Counted from the first letter of the stretch, positions 10,313-22,585 are shown. The stretch: DNA of 64,000 nt from Nymphaea colorata (GCF_008831285.2 NC_045139.1:25894412-25958411), one strand, 5' to 3'. A program made the numbers and translations. Notes: generated by a model not told the origin, from the letters alone.

Positions 10313-12250
10313 ATGGCTCCCGACTCTGTTATCAGAATGGCTGCTCTCATAGCCCAGCAGCAATCTGACGAGAGCTTGGACCACCATTACTTCACCTCTG
10401 AATCGGCCTCCTCCCCTTCATCCACTTCTGAAACTTACCCTCCTCCCCAGTACCCCACCTACAAGCTCTCCGCGGCCAACCTCTCCTATTCTCTGCACCT
10501 GCGTCGGAACATCACAACCCCCCGCTTCCGATTCTCTCGCCGCAGCAACCGTGCGGACCACAGCGTGAACCTCCTCAACAACATCTCTTTCGTAGCCAAC
10601 CCCTCCGAGATCCTCGCCGTCGTGGGGCCGAGCGGCGTCGGCAAGTCGACGCTCCTCCGCATCCTGGCCGGCCGAGCCGGGGCCGGCGGGTTCGACCCCG
10701 GGGCGATCTCCGTCAATGGGGACCCCGTGAGGAGCTGCTCCCAGCTGCGGAAACTCTGCGGTTTCATAACGCAGGAAGACAACCTCCTCCCTCTGTTGAC
10801 TGTCAGGGAGACGCTCATGTTCAGCGCGAGGTTCAGACTGAAGGAGAAGACGGGAGAGGAGAAGAAGGAAAGAGTGGAGTCTCTGATCCAAGAGCTGGGG
10901 CTCAGCCATGCCGCCGATACCTTTGTGGGGAATGAGGAGCACCGAGGGATTTCAGGTGGTGAAAGAAAAAGGGTTTCCATTGGGGTTGAAGTCATCCATG
11001 ACCCGCCGGTTCTGATCCTCGACGAGCCCACTTCTGGTCTGGACTCTGCTTCCGCCATGAACGTCATCGAGATGCTCGACTGCATGGCCAGGAACAGGCA
11101 CAGAACCATCATACTCACGATACACCAGCCGAGCTACAGGATTCTGCACCACATCTCCAACCTTCTGCTGCTGAGTCGAGGTACGGTAGCATACCACGGT
11201 AGCCTTTCGAAACTGGAACAGACAATTCAGGGTTTAGGTTTTAAGATCCCAGACCAGCTGAACCCACTAGAGTTTGCCATGGAGATTAACAGAGACCTAG
11301 AGGATTTCCACAACAGGAGTACTGGCTTAGACAGCATGGTTGAGGAATACAAGTGCCCACCAACAGTGGTAGACGATAATGGCGATAATGGGCTGGTGGG
11401 ATGGAGATTTTATGAGATCATGACACTGTCTTCTAGGTTCTGGAAGATTATCTACAGGACCAAGCAGCTCTTTCTGGCCAGGACGATGCAGGCGGTGGTG
11501 GCCGGCCTGGGGTTGGGCAGCGTCTACTTAAGGGTGAAGAAGGACCAAACCGGCGTCACTGAGCGTATGGGCTTGTTCGCTTTCTGTCTGAGCTTCCTGT
11601 TATCTTCTACGGTGGAGGCGCTGCCCATCTTCCTGGAGGAAAGACGCGTGCTAATGAAGGAGGCGTCCAGGGGAGCTTACCGTGTCTCCTCGTATATGAT
11701 CGCCAACACCGTCGTCTTCGTGCCCTTCTTGTTCGTGGTCGCCGTTCTCTTCTCCGTGCCGGTGTATTGGATGGTGGGACTCAACCCCACGGTGACTGCC
11801 TTTGTTTCCTTTGTGCTCCTCGTCTGGTTGATCGTGCTGATGGCGAGCTCCTTGGTCTTGTTCCTCTGCTCCGTATCTCCGGACTACATCGCCGGAAATT
11901 CTCTGATATGCACCGTTCATGGAGCCTTCTTCCTCTTCTCGGGGTACTTCATCTCCAAGGAGAGTATACCAAAGTACTGGCTGCCCATGTACTACATCTC
12001 TCTCTATAAGTACCCATTGGACTCGCTCATCATTAACGAGTACTGGGGGTTGAAGACGGAGTGTTTCGCCTGGGGGACGGGGCCGGCCGGGCCGGCGTGT
12101 TTGCTTACCGGCGCCGACGTCCTGAGGAAGAGGGGACTGGAGAATGATGCTAGGTTTATTAATGTTGGGATTATGATCGCGTTCTTCATGTTCTACCGAG
12201 TTCTCTGTTGGCTCATATTGGCTAGAAGAGTTTCCAAGACTGAGATTTGA
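10313..12250 (+). CDS. ABC transporter G family, half-size (WBC type), ABCG4/ABCG8-like
   Basis: This intronless gene encodes 645 aa. The start is the first in-frame ATG, in a strong context (GCCATGG); the frame is open upstream from 10181 but has no earlier ATG. The nucleotide-binding domain comes first: Walker A GPSGVGKST (105-113), Q-loop Q154, signature ISGGE (213-217), Walker B VLILDE (233-238) with the SGLD D-loop, and the switch histidine H271. The transmembrane domain fills about 390-640 with hydrophobic segments near 391-405, 420-440, 463-482, 495-520, 530-548 and 615-636. This NBD-TMD order is that of ABCG half transporters, which dimerise in the plasma membrane and use ATP to export lipids, hormones or secondary metabolites. 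The N-terminal YKLSAANLSY and ILEERR-type loop (LEERRVLMKEASRG) fit the ABCG4/ABCG8/ABCG23 group from memory. The substrate cannot be told. All catalytic residues are present, so it is probably functional. Confidence 0.95.
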   Translation: MAPDSVIRMAALIAQQQSDESLDHHYFTSESASSPSSTSETYPPPQYPTYKLSAANLSYSLHLRRNITTPRFRFSRRSNRADHSVNLLNNISFVANPSEILAVVGPSGVGKSTLLRILAGRAGAGGFDPGAISVNGDPVRSCSQLRKLCGFITQEDNLLPLLTVRETLMFSARFRLKEKTGEEKKERVESLIQELGLSHAADTFVGNEEHRGISGGERKRVSIGVEVIHDPPVLILDEPTSGLDSASAMNVIEMLDCMARNRHRTIILTIHQPSYRILHHISNLLLLSRGTVAYHGSLSKLEQTIQGLGFKIPDQLNPLEFAMEINRDLEDFHNRSTGLDSMVEEYKCPPTVVDDNGDNGLVGWRFYEIMTLSSRFWKIIYRTKQLFLARTMQAVVAGLGLGSVYLRVKKDQTGVTERMGLFAFCLSFLLSSTVEALPIFLEERRVLMKEASRGAYRVSSYMIANTVVFVPFLFVVAVLFSVPVYWMVGLNPTVTAFVSFVLLVWLIVLMASSLVLFLCSVSPDYIAGNSLICTVHGAFFLFSGYFISKESIPKYWLPMYYISLYKYPLDSLIINEYWGLKTECFAWGTGPAGPACLLTGADVLRKRGLENDARFINVGIMIAFFMFYRVLCWLILARRVSKTEI

Positions 12251-12440
12251 TTTGATGAGATTGGCCATGGAAGTTGCGTTTTGCCCACTGAAAGAGTAAA
12301 TTAATCAGGAAGCTTGTAGTTGCATAGTAGCTCGAGTCCCTTCCCCTCAGATCAGAGATCATTCTACTACATGATTCCGTTTTAAGTCTTACTTACTATT
12401 TCATTGAAAAATTTTGGGACCCAAAAAGGCAGAGCTTGAG

Positions 12441-12541
12441 ATACAAGTGAATGTGTCTCAGCCGGGTTCCTAGTTGAATTGTATTATTGTTTCTTCTTTG
12501 ATTTTCTTGGAATTGTATTCATATTTTTTTGGATTTGCTTT

Positions 12542-12619
<78 letters not shown>

Positions 12620-12709
12620 AGTGAATGTGTCTCAGCCGGGTTCCTAGTTGAATTGTATTATTGTTTCTTCATTTTCTTGGAATTGTATTCATATTTTTTT
12701 GGATTTGCT

Positions 12710-12782
<73 letters not shown>

Positions 12783-12788
12783 GTCCCT
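12441..12788. repeat. Tandem duplication of 174 bp with CT/AT microsatellites, 3' of the ABCG gene
   Basis: The unit starts ATACAAGTGAATGTGTC at 12441 and again at 12615. Each copy ends in a (CT)n-(AT)n tract (12541-12616 and about 12714-12782). The copies are nearly identical except for microsatellite length and a short indel (TTTGAT after TTCTTC). The duplication starts 190 bp after the ABCG stop codon and may fall in its 3' UTR or just beyond. Confidence 0.9.
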
Positions 12789-12799
12789 CAAAGGCCAAT

Positions 12800-14762
12800 T
12801 TACTTGTTCGATAAAACTGGTAATTGTAACCTGCCAAGAAATGTATATTGTTGATTACTGTGACAGTGGTACTTCTCATTTATTTCATGCTTATAGTAAT
12901 TTTTTCTTCTTTTTTTTTACCTTTGCAATTTCAATGAAAAAGGGTACTGGTCAGCCGAATAAAATGCGAAAAAATGCATTTTTTAATGTAAAAAACGTCT
13001 TGTTTTCCCATTGTTTCACGTTTTTTCCGTTTTCTCCATCTTTCATCATTTTCACATTTTTTTTCTTGTTTTTTAGCAGTTTTTAGTTACTACTTTTTTT
13101 TTTATTTTCTCGGTTTTTGTTTTTAAAATTTTGGCCATCTTTCTTTTTCTCGCTGAAAGATGGATTGTCTTAAAATTTACCAATTCTTTCCTTGTTTTTT
13201 CCTGTCAAACACCACTTTGGCATTTTATACCTGTATAAAACTTTGTCATTTAAAACATGCTTTAGAATGGTGTGTACATGGCTGCAATCCAAATCCATGC
13301 AATTACTGTCTTCTCATAATCAAAACTTCTAACTACTTGCAGTTCTAAATTTAGAGTCACAAATAACCTCTCACAGTTTTAAACGGTAAGGGGTATAATA
13401 GGGCAAACTTAACAAAAAAGGAAAAAATATAGTAAAATTTTAAAAATTAAAAAAAAAAACTAAAAATAGAGAAAAATAAAATAAGTGAGAAACTAATAAC
13501 ACAAACATCACAAAAAAGTAGATTCGCAACAAATAAAAAATAAAAAATAAAAAAATGTTTGTCATTAAAAAACTGAAAAAAATAAAAAAAATGAAAAAAC
13601 GTGTTTTTTCGTTTTAATGTTTTTTTTTAAAATACGTTTTTCAGAGTTTAAAACGACCATTTAATTTATGGCATTTTTTCACTTTGTTTTTTTTAAAAAA
13701 AAAGTATTTTCTGTGACCATGGACTTCTAATCAATTCCTTATGATTGGGGATCGTACACATAAATAGACAGACACCTATATAAAAATAAAGTAAAAATTT
13801 GGGACTTATGTTCATATAGCTCCACTACTAGAAATTTATGGCAAATAAGCAAAATTTTACTAGAGTACATTAAATTACCCAAACTTTCTATCACAAGTTA
13901 TGGTAAATAATTACACTTATGTCTAATTTCGAAATAAATTTATTCCTGCAAATACATTGCACGCAAACGCGGGTACAAGGTACAGAACGATTATCTCTTA
14001 ATCTACAAGTACATAGCTTGAATTTTTATTCAACATCTTAATTAACAACGTGGATATAAACTAAATTATAGTTGGAAAAAAGTCGGAGTGTTGATCAACT
14101 AAAGTGGTTCGTTCTTGGTATCTTTCTAAACTTTGATACAATAAAAAATTCAACGGCCTGAATTTTTTTTAAAATTGTGTAAATTAATTTAAAATCTCAA
14201 CTATACAATCAAACAAGAGCCAAGCATATGGACTTTATTCATGTAAGGGAAAAAGATGTCTAAAATATAACTCTACAACTATGAAACATTTGAATTGCAC
14301 CGAATCTGCTGCGGAGTCCAACAAACACCTCTCCTTTTTCAGGCGGTGGCAACAGAGGAAGTGAAAGGTCGAGGTTTGTTGAAGGTGGTTGGTCCGATCC
14401 CCACCCTCTTTCTTTTTTCTTCACTCGCGGAAAGAATTGTCCTTAACAAGCCAATGGTTCGGATATTATCCGACATATAATTTGAATCTAGATATGGTTC
14501 CTGATAAGAAAGTCTGAATTTTATCTAACATTCAATATTCTGAGATAGGTGAAACATTTTCTTATAGGACCCGAGGCATTTGAATCCGCCGAAGCGTAAA
14601 GTTGGATTTCGGTACTCCATTTTTTTGTAATATACATCAAAACTGACCCCAAGTCCAACTAAGTGACAGTTAATTAGTAAGGTCACATCTCATCTAAATC
14701 TGACACGTCCATTTCGGTTGTGGCTTGTTGAGAGACACACAATTATTCGGATGCCTGACATG

Positions 14763-14763
<1 letters not shown>
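12800..14763. other. AT-rich spacer
   Basis: No gene is visible. 12950-13690 is an AT-rich repeat with words like AAAAAACG and CGTTTTTT in both orientations, related to 9510-9820. The rest is featureless; open frames are short. Confidence 0.4.

Positions 14764-14801
<38 letters not shown>
14764..14801. repeat. (AT)n microsatellite
   Basis: 38 bases of pure TA dinucleotide repeat. Confidence 0.95.
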
Positions 14802-14803
<2 letters not shown>

Positions 14804-16131
14804 CAAACATGTCCTTAGGAATTGATTGTTTGACAATAAGAAGAATTTGCCAGGTGTCAAAGCTGCCTTAAAAATTGAGCTTGCCCTTTATCCTTACGTT
14901 CTTCTCTCTCCTCTTCTCTTCCGACCTCCTTCCTAGGTCTCTTGTGCTCCCTGTCTCACTCTTTCATTCTCTATCTCCCTCTCTTTGTCTCTCATTCTCT
15001 CCCTCACACTCTCTTCCTACAGCGGCGCTGCCATGCATTTTTGCCCTATGAAAAGGGATAGGCTAGGTTTTTAATTTAATTTTTCCTTTCATTTTGCTAA
15101 GATGGGGCCATGGCCCAGGCAGGACCCCCTTGGCTTCGCCGGTGGAGCGAGACATCAAACGTGTTTTTAGGAATTATTTGACAATAAGAACACTGTGTAA
15201 GTGTCACATGAAACTGACGTAAAGATTGAGCTGATTCATGAAACACTAGCTCTAATATTCATTTAATCTGCCTAATTTTTTGGGTTGATTTATAAAAACA
15301 CTTAAAGGGTGTCCTAAGCTATAAGACATTTAAAACAATTTGTGAGTATTTTATGAAATTACCCAAAGATTGATGCAAAGTATTTCATTTGCCAAACAAC
15401 TCTAAAGCCGAGTGAACAATTCTCAAAATTATATTTGTGAATAACAATTATATTTGTTTTATTTTTATTTGTTTTGACTTTAGATCGTGCCATGGCTTTC
15501 CGCGTGTCAACCTCGTTGACCAAACTTTAGTGCTGTTAATCACTAATCAAACAAAAGAGAAGTACGATGACGTTATCTTTCAGAAGCTCAATATAAAGTA
15601 GTTAGGTGGGAGAATTAATACTAAAGGAGATTTCAAAAAGCCCCTTCTATAAAGAAAAAAATACCCTCCTACCCATTTCATTTTTTCAATAATATCATCC
15701 ACAATCAGGATTATAATGTTAACATTGGAAGGCATGTTCCCACCTTTTACTCGCACGATAATTTGGTAAACTTACAAGACAGTTTTTTTCAATTTCCACT
15801 TTCACCCTTATAATGGAGGACTCTTCCATTTAACTATCAAGAACATTTTTGTGATTTCTTGTCATAACGCATGTTCCTTTTTTAGAGGCCAGAACATATA
15901 AAAATCATACTAAACAAGACTTTATTTACTTGGGTGCTAAATATGCCGTTTACATAAATAATTATGTATATGTTTATTTTTTTTAAGTAAGGACACTTAT
16001 ATGTTTATTTTTTTTAAGTAAGGACATTTTTTCATGACATTGAAGGTAGTTGAAGTTTTTGGCAAAAAAATCTAGTGGCGTTTTATATAACTTTTTGCTT
16101 AGTGACAGACCACATTTTAAGAGGTAATGTA
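14802..16131. other. Spacer with a dispersed direct repeat
   Basis: A block beginning ATCAAAC.TGT..TTAGGAATT and containing TTTGACAATAAGAA occurs at about 14803-14885 and again, more diverged, at about 15154-15235. 14900-15010 is strongly CT-rich. Just before the tandem array, a 36-bp block (TATGTTTATTTTTTTTAAGTAAGGACA core) is repeated at about 15967 and 16001. No gene is visible. Confidence 0.5.
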
Positions 16132-19100
16132 AGGTGGGAGCTTTGGCTCTATGTCGGGTAATGGGTCTCTTCCACTCAGTCGAAAGAGATAAAGGTATGC
16201 TATATTTTTGGTTTTGTCAGGTTCATAGCATTAATTATTGTCATTATTATCAACTTTACAATCAGTTAATATTGTGGGCCATCTTTGCAGTACTTTGTGA
16301 AGAAATAATTAAGCATTTATTGAAGATAAGTGGTATCTTTTGAATATTGGATTTGTCATTCATTTTCATTTTTTTTTATAGTGGAGATTGACCATTTGGG
16401 TGCATTTTGTTACTACATTCTCTATATCTCTCTCATTATCTCACATATGGAGAATAGCCTTAAAAAAAAGTGAAGTTAATATACATGAGTTTTTAGTTAT
16501 GACAAGTTTTTATAGGTGAGTGAGGTTTTTCACAGCCTAAAAAAATGACGAAGCCCCCACCCAACCCCTTATCCCATAAGGTACATGGCCTGCTTTTGGT
16601 GCTTCAGGGTGTTGTTTCCACTGTACTTACCTTGCACGTCAGTAGCCTCTGTTTGTAGCACATAAAGTTGATGCCATGAGAATTTGAAATGAGAACTGAC
16701 ATCCTACTAATCCCTACCCCAACCATTGCACCAACCCGCGTAAGGATTTTTAGTTATGATAAGTTGATTTCTCATAATTACAAAAGACACTTAATTCCTA
16801 AACTTTTTGAAAAAGAATCTTTAATACCTGAGAAAAAATTCTCAACCGTTTATTTAAAATGCCCATCCATTAGGCTGAGATTTTTTTTAATGTTATTGTT
16901 TATACGAATGTTTTCTTAAAAAAGTCTATGTTGTTAATATTGGCTCACATCGAACCGTATCTGCTAATATATATGCATCAGTACATCTTATTGGAACGTT
17001 GACAACATGAAGTACATCCAATGAGATTACTTTATTTTTATTTATTTTTGAAATCAATTTAAAATATTTTAAATGAATTTTTAGTTAAAAAAATAAAAAT
17101 AAGGTAACACATGTTAGGTGGGAGCTTTGACTCTGTGTCGGACAGTGGGTCTCTCCCACTCACCCGAAAGCGATAAAGGTATGCTACTTTTTGATTTGTT
17201 AGGTTCATAACATCAATTATTGTCCTTGTCACCATCTTGACAATCAGCTAATATTGTGGAACCATCTTTGCAGTATTTTATGAAGAAATAATTAGGTATT
17301 TATTGAAGATAATTGGTATCTATTGGATATTGGATTTGTCATTCTTTTTCATTTTTTCTAGAATGGATATAGACCATTTGGGTACATCTTGTCACTACTT
17401 TCTTTGTCTCTCTCTCATTCTATCACATATGGGGAATAACCTCAAAAAAAAGAAAAATGTTTACATACATGAGTTTTAAATTATGATAAGTTTTTCTGGG
17501 TAAGTGGGATTTTTCACCTCCTAAAACAAGGTTGAAACCCCCACCCAACCCCTTATTTCATAGGGTACATAGCCTGCTTTTGGTGCTTTAGGGTGCAGTT
17601 TTCGCTGTACTTGCCTAGCACGTTAGTAGCCTCTGTTTGCAGCACATAGAGTTGATGCCATGAGAATTCAAAATGAGAATTGACCTCCTACTAGTCCCTA
17701 CCCCAACTATTGTGCCAACACCTTTGAGAATTTTTAGTTGTGGTATGTTGATTCCTCATAATTGCAAAAGACACTTAATTCCTGAAATTTTTGAAACAGA
17801 ATCTTCAATACATGAAAAGAAATTCTCAATTATTTATCTAAAATGCCCATCCACTAGGTTGGCATTTTTTCTTATGTTCTTGATGATACGAATGTTTTTT
17901 TATAAAAGTCTGTTGTTAATAATGACCCACAGCGAACCGTATCAGCTAATATATATGCATCAGTATATCTTATTGGTACATTGCCAATATGAAGTATGTC
18001 CATTGAGATTACTTTATTTTTAATTATTTTTAAAATTAATTTAAAATATTTTAAAAGATTTTTTAGTTAAACAAATAAAAATAAGGTGACAGACGTTAGG
18101 TGGGAGCTTTGGCTTTGTGCCAGGCAGTGGGTCTCTCCCTCTCACCTAAAAGCGATAAAGGTATGTTATTTTTCGTTTTGTGAAGTCCTTATCACCATCT
18201 TGACAATTAGCTAATATTGTAGAACCATGTTTGCAATACTTTGTGAAAAAATAATTAGGTTTTTATTGAAGATAAGTGGTATATCTTGGATATTGAATTT
18301 GTCATTCTTTTTTTTGAAAAGGCACTTAATTCCTGAAATTTTTGAAAAAGAATCTTCAATACCTAAAAAGAAATTCTCAATTGTTTATCTAAAATCCCTA
18401 TTCATTAGGCTGGGATTTTTTTTGTTCTTAATGTTTTCTTATAAAAGTCTATGTTGTTAATATTGGCTCACATCGAACCGTATCAGCTAATATATATGCA
18501 TTAGTATATTTTATTGGAACGTTGCCAACATGAATTATGTCCAATGAGATTACTTTATTTTGTTTTGAAATCAATTTAAAATATTTTGAATGATTTTTTA
18601 GTTAAAAAAGTGAAAATAAGGTAACGATGTTAGGTGAGAGCTTTGGCTCAGTGAGCCTTTCCCACTCACCTAGAAGCCATAAAGAAATGCTATTTTGGTT
18701 TTGTCAGGTTCATAATATCAATTATTGTCCTGAAAGTGATAAAAGTATTTTATTTTTTGTTTTGTCAAACTCATAACATCAATTATTGTCCTTGACACCA
18801 TCTTGACAATTAGCTAATATTGTAGAACCATCTTTTCAGTACTTTTTGAAGAAATAATTAGGTATTTGTTGAAGATAAGTGATATCTTTTGGATATTGGA
18901 TTAGTCATTCTTTTTCATTTTTTTTTAGTGGAGATTGACCATTTGAGTGCATCTTCTTACTACTTCTTGTATCTCTCTCATTCTCTCACATATGGAGAAT
19001 CACCTCACAAAAAAGTAAAGTTAACATACATGAGTTTTTAGTTATGATAAGTTTTTTTAGGTGCATAGGGTTTTCTACCGCCTAAAAGAAGCTTGAAGCC

Positions 19101-20610
19101 CCCACCCAATAGCTTATCCTATAGGGAATGGCTGCTTTTGGTGCTTAAAGGTGCCGCTTCCGTCCTATTTACCTTGGACGTCAGTAGCCTCTGTTTGCAT
19201 CTCATAGAGTTGATGCCTTGAAAATTCGAAATGAGAACTGACCTACTACTAATCCCTACCCCAACCATTGCGCCAACCCCCTTGAGGATTTTTAGTTATG
19301 AAAAGTTGATTCCTCATAATTACAAAAGACACTTAATTCTTCAAATTTTTGAAAAAAAATCTTTAATACCTGAAAAGAAATTCTCAATTATTTATCTAAA
19401 ATGCCAATCCATTAGGCTAGGATTTTTCTTGTGTTCTTGCTGATATGAATGTTTTCTTATAAAAGTCTATGTTGTTAATATTGACCCACATCGAACCGTA
19501 TCAACTAATATATATGCATTAGTATATTTTTTGGAACATTGCCAACATGAAGTATGTCAAATGAGATTACTTTTTTATTTATTTATTTTTGAAAGCAATT
19601 TAATATATTTTAAATGATTTTTTAGTTAAAAAAATGAATGTAAGGTAACATATGTTAGGTCGGAGCTTTGGCTCTGTGTCGGACAGTGGGTCTCTCCCAC
19701 TCACCCGAAAACGATAAATGTATGCTATTTTTGGTTTTGTCAGTTCATAACATTAATTATTGTCCTTGTCACCATTTTGACAATCAGCTAATATTGTGTA
19801 ATCATCTTTACAGTACTTTGTGAAGAAATAATTAAGTATTTGTTGAAGATAAGTATTATCTTTTGGATATTGTATTTGTCATGTTTTTAGAGTGGAAATA
19901 GACCATTTGGGTGCATCTTGTTACTACTTTCTTTATATCTCTCTCATTCTCTCATATATGGTGACTAACCTTACAAAAAAGTAAGTTAACATACATGAGT
20001 TTTTTGTTATGATAAGTTTTTCTAGGTGGGTGAGATTTTCCATCGCCTAAAAGAAGGTTGAAACCCTCAACCAACTCCTCATCCTATAGGGTAAATGGTA
20101 TGCTTTTGGTGCTTCAAAGTGCCATTTTCGTCGTACTTACCTTGCATGTCAGTAGCCTCCCTTTGCAGCCCATATAGTTGATGCCATGAGAATTCAAAAT
20201 AAGAACTAACCTCCTACTAATCCCTACCCCAACCGTTGCGCCAACCCCTTGAGGATTTTTAGTTATGATAAGTTGATTCTTCATAATTACAAAAGACACT
20301 TAATTCTTGGAATTTTTGAAAAAGAATCTTCAATACCTGAGAAGAAATTCTCCATTGTTTATCTAAAATGCCCATCGATTAGACTGGGATTTTTTCTTAT
20401 GTTCTTGCTGATTCGAATGTTTTCTTATAAAAGTCTATGTTATTAATATTGTCTCACATCGAACTGTATTGTCTAATATATATGCATCAGTATATATTAT
20501 AGGAACGTTGCCAACACAAAGTATTGCCAATGAGATTACTTTAATTTTATTTATTTCTGAAATCAATTTAAAATATTTTAGTTGATTTTTTTGTTAAAAA
20601 ATGTAAACAA
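16132..20610. repeat. Tandem array, five units of about 0.98 kb
   Basis: A block starting AGGTGGGAGCTTTGGCTC recurs at 16132, 17116, 18098, 18632 and 19657 (spacings 984, 982, 534, 1025). A second landmark, GTTGATGCCATGAGAATT, recurs at about 16667, 17650, 19208 and 20178. Unit 3 lacks about 450 internal bases. Unit 4 carries an extra internal partial duplication (about 18665-18790, repeating the GATAAAGGTATG...AATTATTGTCC part). The copies are clearly related but diverged by many substitutions. A short frame (RHLIP.IFEKES.IPEKKFS...YLKC) stays open in all five units, but I recognise no domain. The array could be a local satellite or a repeatedly duplicated transposon fragment. Confidence 0.9.
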
Positions 20611-21026
20611 GGAGACAAATGCTAATACAATAAACAATATTGATGACCTAACTGATGCTGTATGCATGTCAACACTAAAGAATTGGGCCAAATTAACCTT
20701 CTTTATGGAGGCATTACATGTTCTGTTTTTAATTCATATTCTACCATTTGTTGCACAAAACAAAAAATATTTTATGCTATGTCAAAAGAAGACCAAAATT
20801 ATAGGATGAAGCATGAGATTTTAGAAGTTTTTGATATGATGAATGACCATGTTGAAATGCTGTTGCTGATGCAACAGATGTCTATGCATAGGTGACAATA
20901 AAAAACACATAAATATTTCAAATAATAAGGGTTGGAACTGAAGACTTATGGGCATGTTAGAGGGAAGTGGGGGGATCTCGAGCATATAGAAAAATCTATC
21001 CATGTTAAGGAGTAAGATAGTAGTGA
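20611..21026. other. No recognisable feature; broken open frames
   Basis: Two overlapping frames of about 75 codons (20582-20809 and 20662-20895) are open, and the text looks like decayed coding sequence. I could not assign it to a family. Confidence 0.3.
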
Positions 21027-21200
21027 CCAAGGGAGGAGCTAGAAAATTTTGTCTAAAGGGACTCTAATTGTAAATTTTTTTATTTTTAAGGAGCACCAAT
21101 ATAAAAATAAATAAAATTTCTCTGAAATATCAATATGATAATATGGATTTAATTTCCATGGGTCTGCGTGGCAATCGCCCACACCTCCATCCTCCCTTGG
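21027..21200. mobile_element. Short TIR element (MITE-like) with 6-bp target-site duplication
   Basis: The 174-bp element begins CCAAGGGAGGA (21027-21037) and ends with the exact inverted copy TCCTCCCTTGG (21190-21200). It is flanked by TAGTGA on both sides (21021-21026 and 21201-21206). It has no coding capacity. The start resembles the element at 35732 (CAAGGGCGGAGCCAG), so both probably belong to one family. I do not assign the family. Confidence 0.8.
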
Positions 21201-21206
21201 TAGTGA

Positions 21207-22103
21207 TGGATAGTGATCTCCCCACGTTAGAAGGTAATTTTTTTTTTTGGTGTATATGTATGGTGATCGAGCTTAGATGCTACATGACTAATTTTAGTCA
21301 GGTGTTGTTCTTTTGGAATATTGATAAAATATTCTTTTTTCTGGAACTAATGTTCATATGGTCAGGTACAATTTTATGCTATTTTCTTGTTTCATTATTT
21401 CTTGGGCTATAAATCCCCTTTTTATTTTGGTATCTTTTTGTGTATTCATTTTTTGTCGGAACAAAGGTAGGAACTCCACCTTTTCACTCATGAAATTTCA
21501 AGAATGCATCCATCATGTGTACTGGAGAAAGTTTATTAATGTAGGGAATTTATGTATAAGACTAACCAAACCCTTCCTACAAGTATTTATTTAAAAAAAA
21601 TAATACTTGTAGCTTATTTTTTACTTCTACTTTTAACAGAAAAGTTCTGTTTGTAATATTTCTATATACAAAAATACTTTTCATAAAATTATTAAATTAG
21701 AAGTTGTAGTAAACTTCTGTTAACCTAAAAAATAGAAAATGGTAGCTGTAAATTTTCTAATATTATTCTTTATTAAATTACATTATAATTATCATTCTTC
21801 ACTCATAAATTTTTAATATTGTGCTATAAAAAAAGAATGCTGCAATAAATTAACATTAACCGAGAGACTGAAGGTACTATTGAGACTTTCTTTTTATAAC
21901 ATAATAGTGAACATAAATTTTGCACTAATTATCACCAATGATACTTTGTGTAACATTTTAGTCAATTCAAGCTTTCTCTTTGTTTTTTTTATGTGAGTAT
22001 TTGACATGTTTAGATGAATTTGACAGTTCATTTAAGATGCTTTGTATATGATAAACTATCAACATATCTCAGTTTTTTTCACCCGTATAAGTTATGGGCA
22101 TTA
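21207..22103. other. No recognisable feature
   Basis: AT-rich sequence. The open frames (for example 21358-21594) are hydrophobic and without motifs. It borders the left LTR of the next Copia element. Confidence 0.4.
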
Positions 22104-22585
22104 GAGAAACACAACCCAACAAGAGACACACAAAATAGCGTAAAAAGTTAGTGTGAACTTAAGATATATGTTAACATATACAATAACATATCTCTTCAAA
22201 ACAAAATAAAACAACAAAGAGAAATCACTTATCTGAAAGGTTTTCCCAAACCTATACAGGAATTATCACAAGAATGCAAACTTTCTTTTCAGTGATCATG
22301 AGACTTTGTTCTTCATTATTCAAAATCATCTTCAAAGCATCAAAATTGTCTTACTCATGATTGGGATGAAGCCTTCATTGTGGGTTACTCTCCATTTTCT
22401 ATTCTCCTTTCTTCGCTCTTTGACTCTGTTTCTCTCTCTATGGTCTAGTACGAATTTCCGTTTCCATAAACTCTTATTTACTATAATTTTTGTAAAGAAC
22501 TGATAACTTTTTATAAAATTCTTTACATATGCTTTTTTAACTTGAAGAACAATTATGCACTCCAAATTGAGTTTAATTTCGAATA
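22104..22585 (-). repeat. 3' LTR of the minus-strand Copia element
   Basis: 22190-22585 aligns with 30625-30999 over nearly its whole length, including CTCTTCAA.ACAAAA, GAGACTTTGTTCTTCA and ATAACTTTTTATA. It is substantially diverged. On the minus strand a G-rich tract (CCAAGGGG) sits next to the inner edge at about 22585, as a polypurine tract would. The outer edge is set only by comparison of length and may be wrong by up to 100 bp. Confidence 0.7.

Noticed and set aside
10418-11118. Long minus-strand open frames (174 and 210 codons) opposite the ABCG gene
   Set aside because: They are shadows of the GC-rich ABCG coding sequence on the plus strand. They have no domain and are full of residues that mirror the plus-strand codons.
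11651-12268. Minus-strand frame of 205 codons over the end of the ABCG gene
   Set aside because: It is opposite the transmembrane domain codons, low in complexity (E, H, G, R) and without any motif; the plus strand gene explains it.
12479-13086. Frames rich in YIYIYI and SLSLSL downstream of the ABCG gene and at 36.3 kb
   Set aside because: They are translations of (AT)n and (CT)n microsatellites.
16689-20446. A possible family of small genes in the tandem array
   Set aside because: The frames are short and differ in start and end between units. Without transcripts they are best kept as part of the repeat; the open frame is reported as a finding only.
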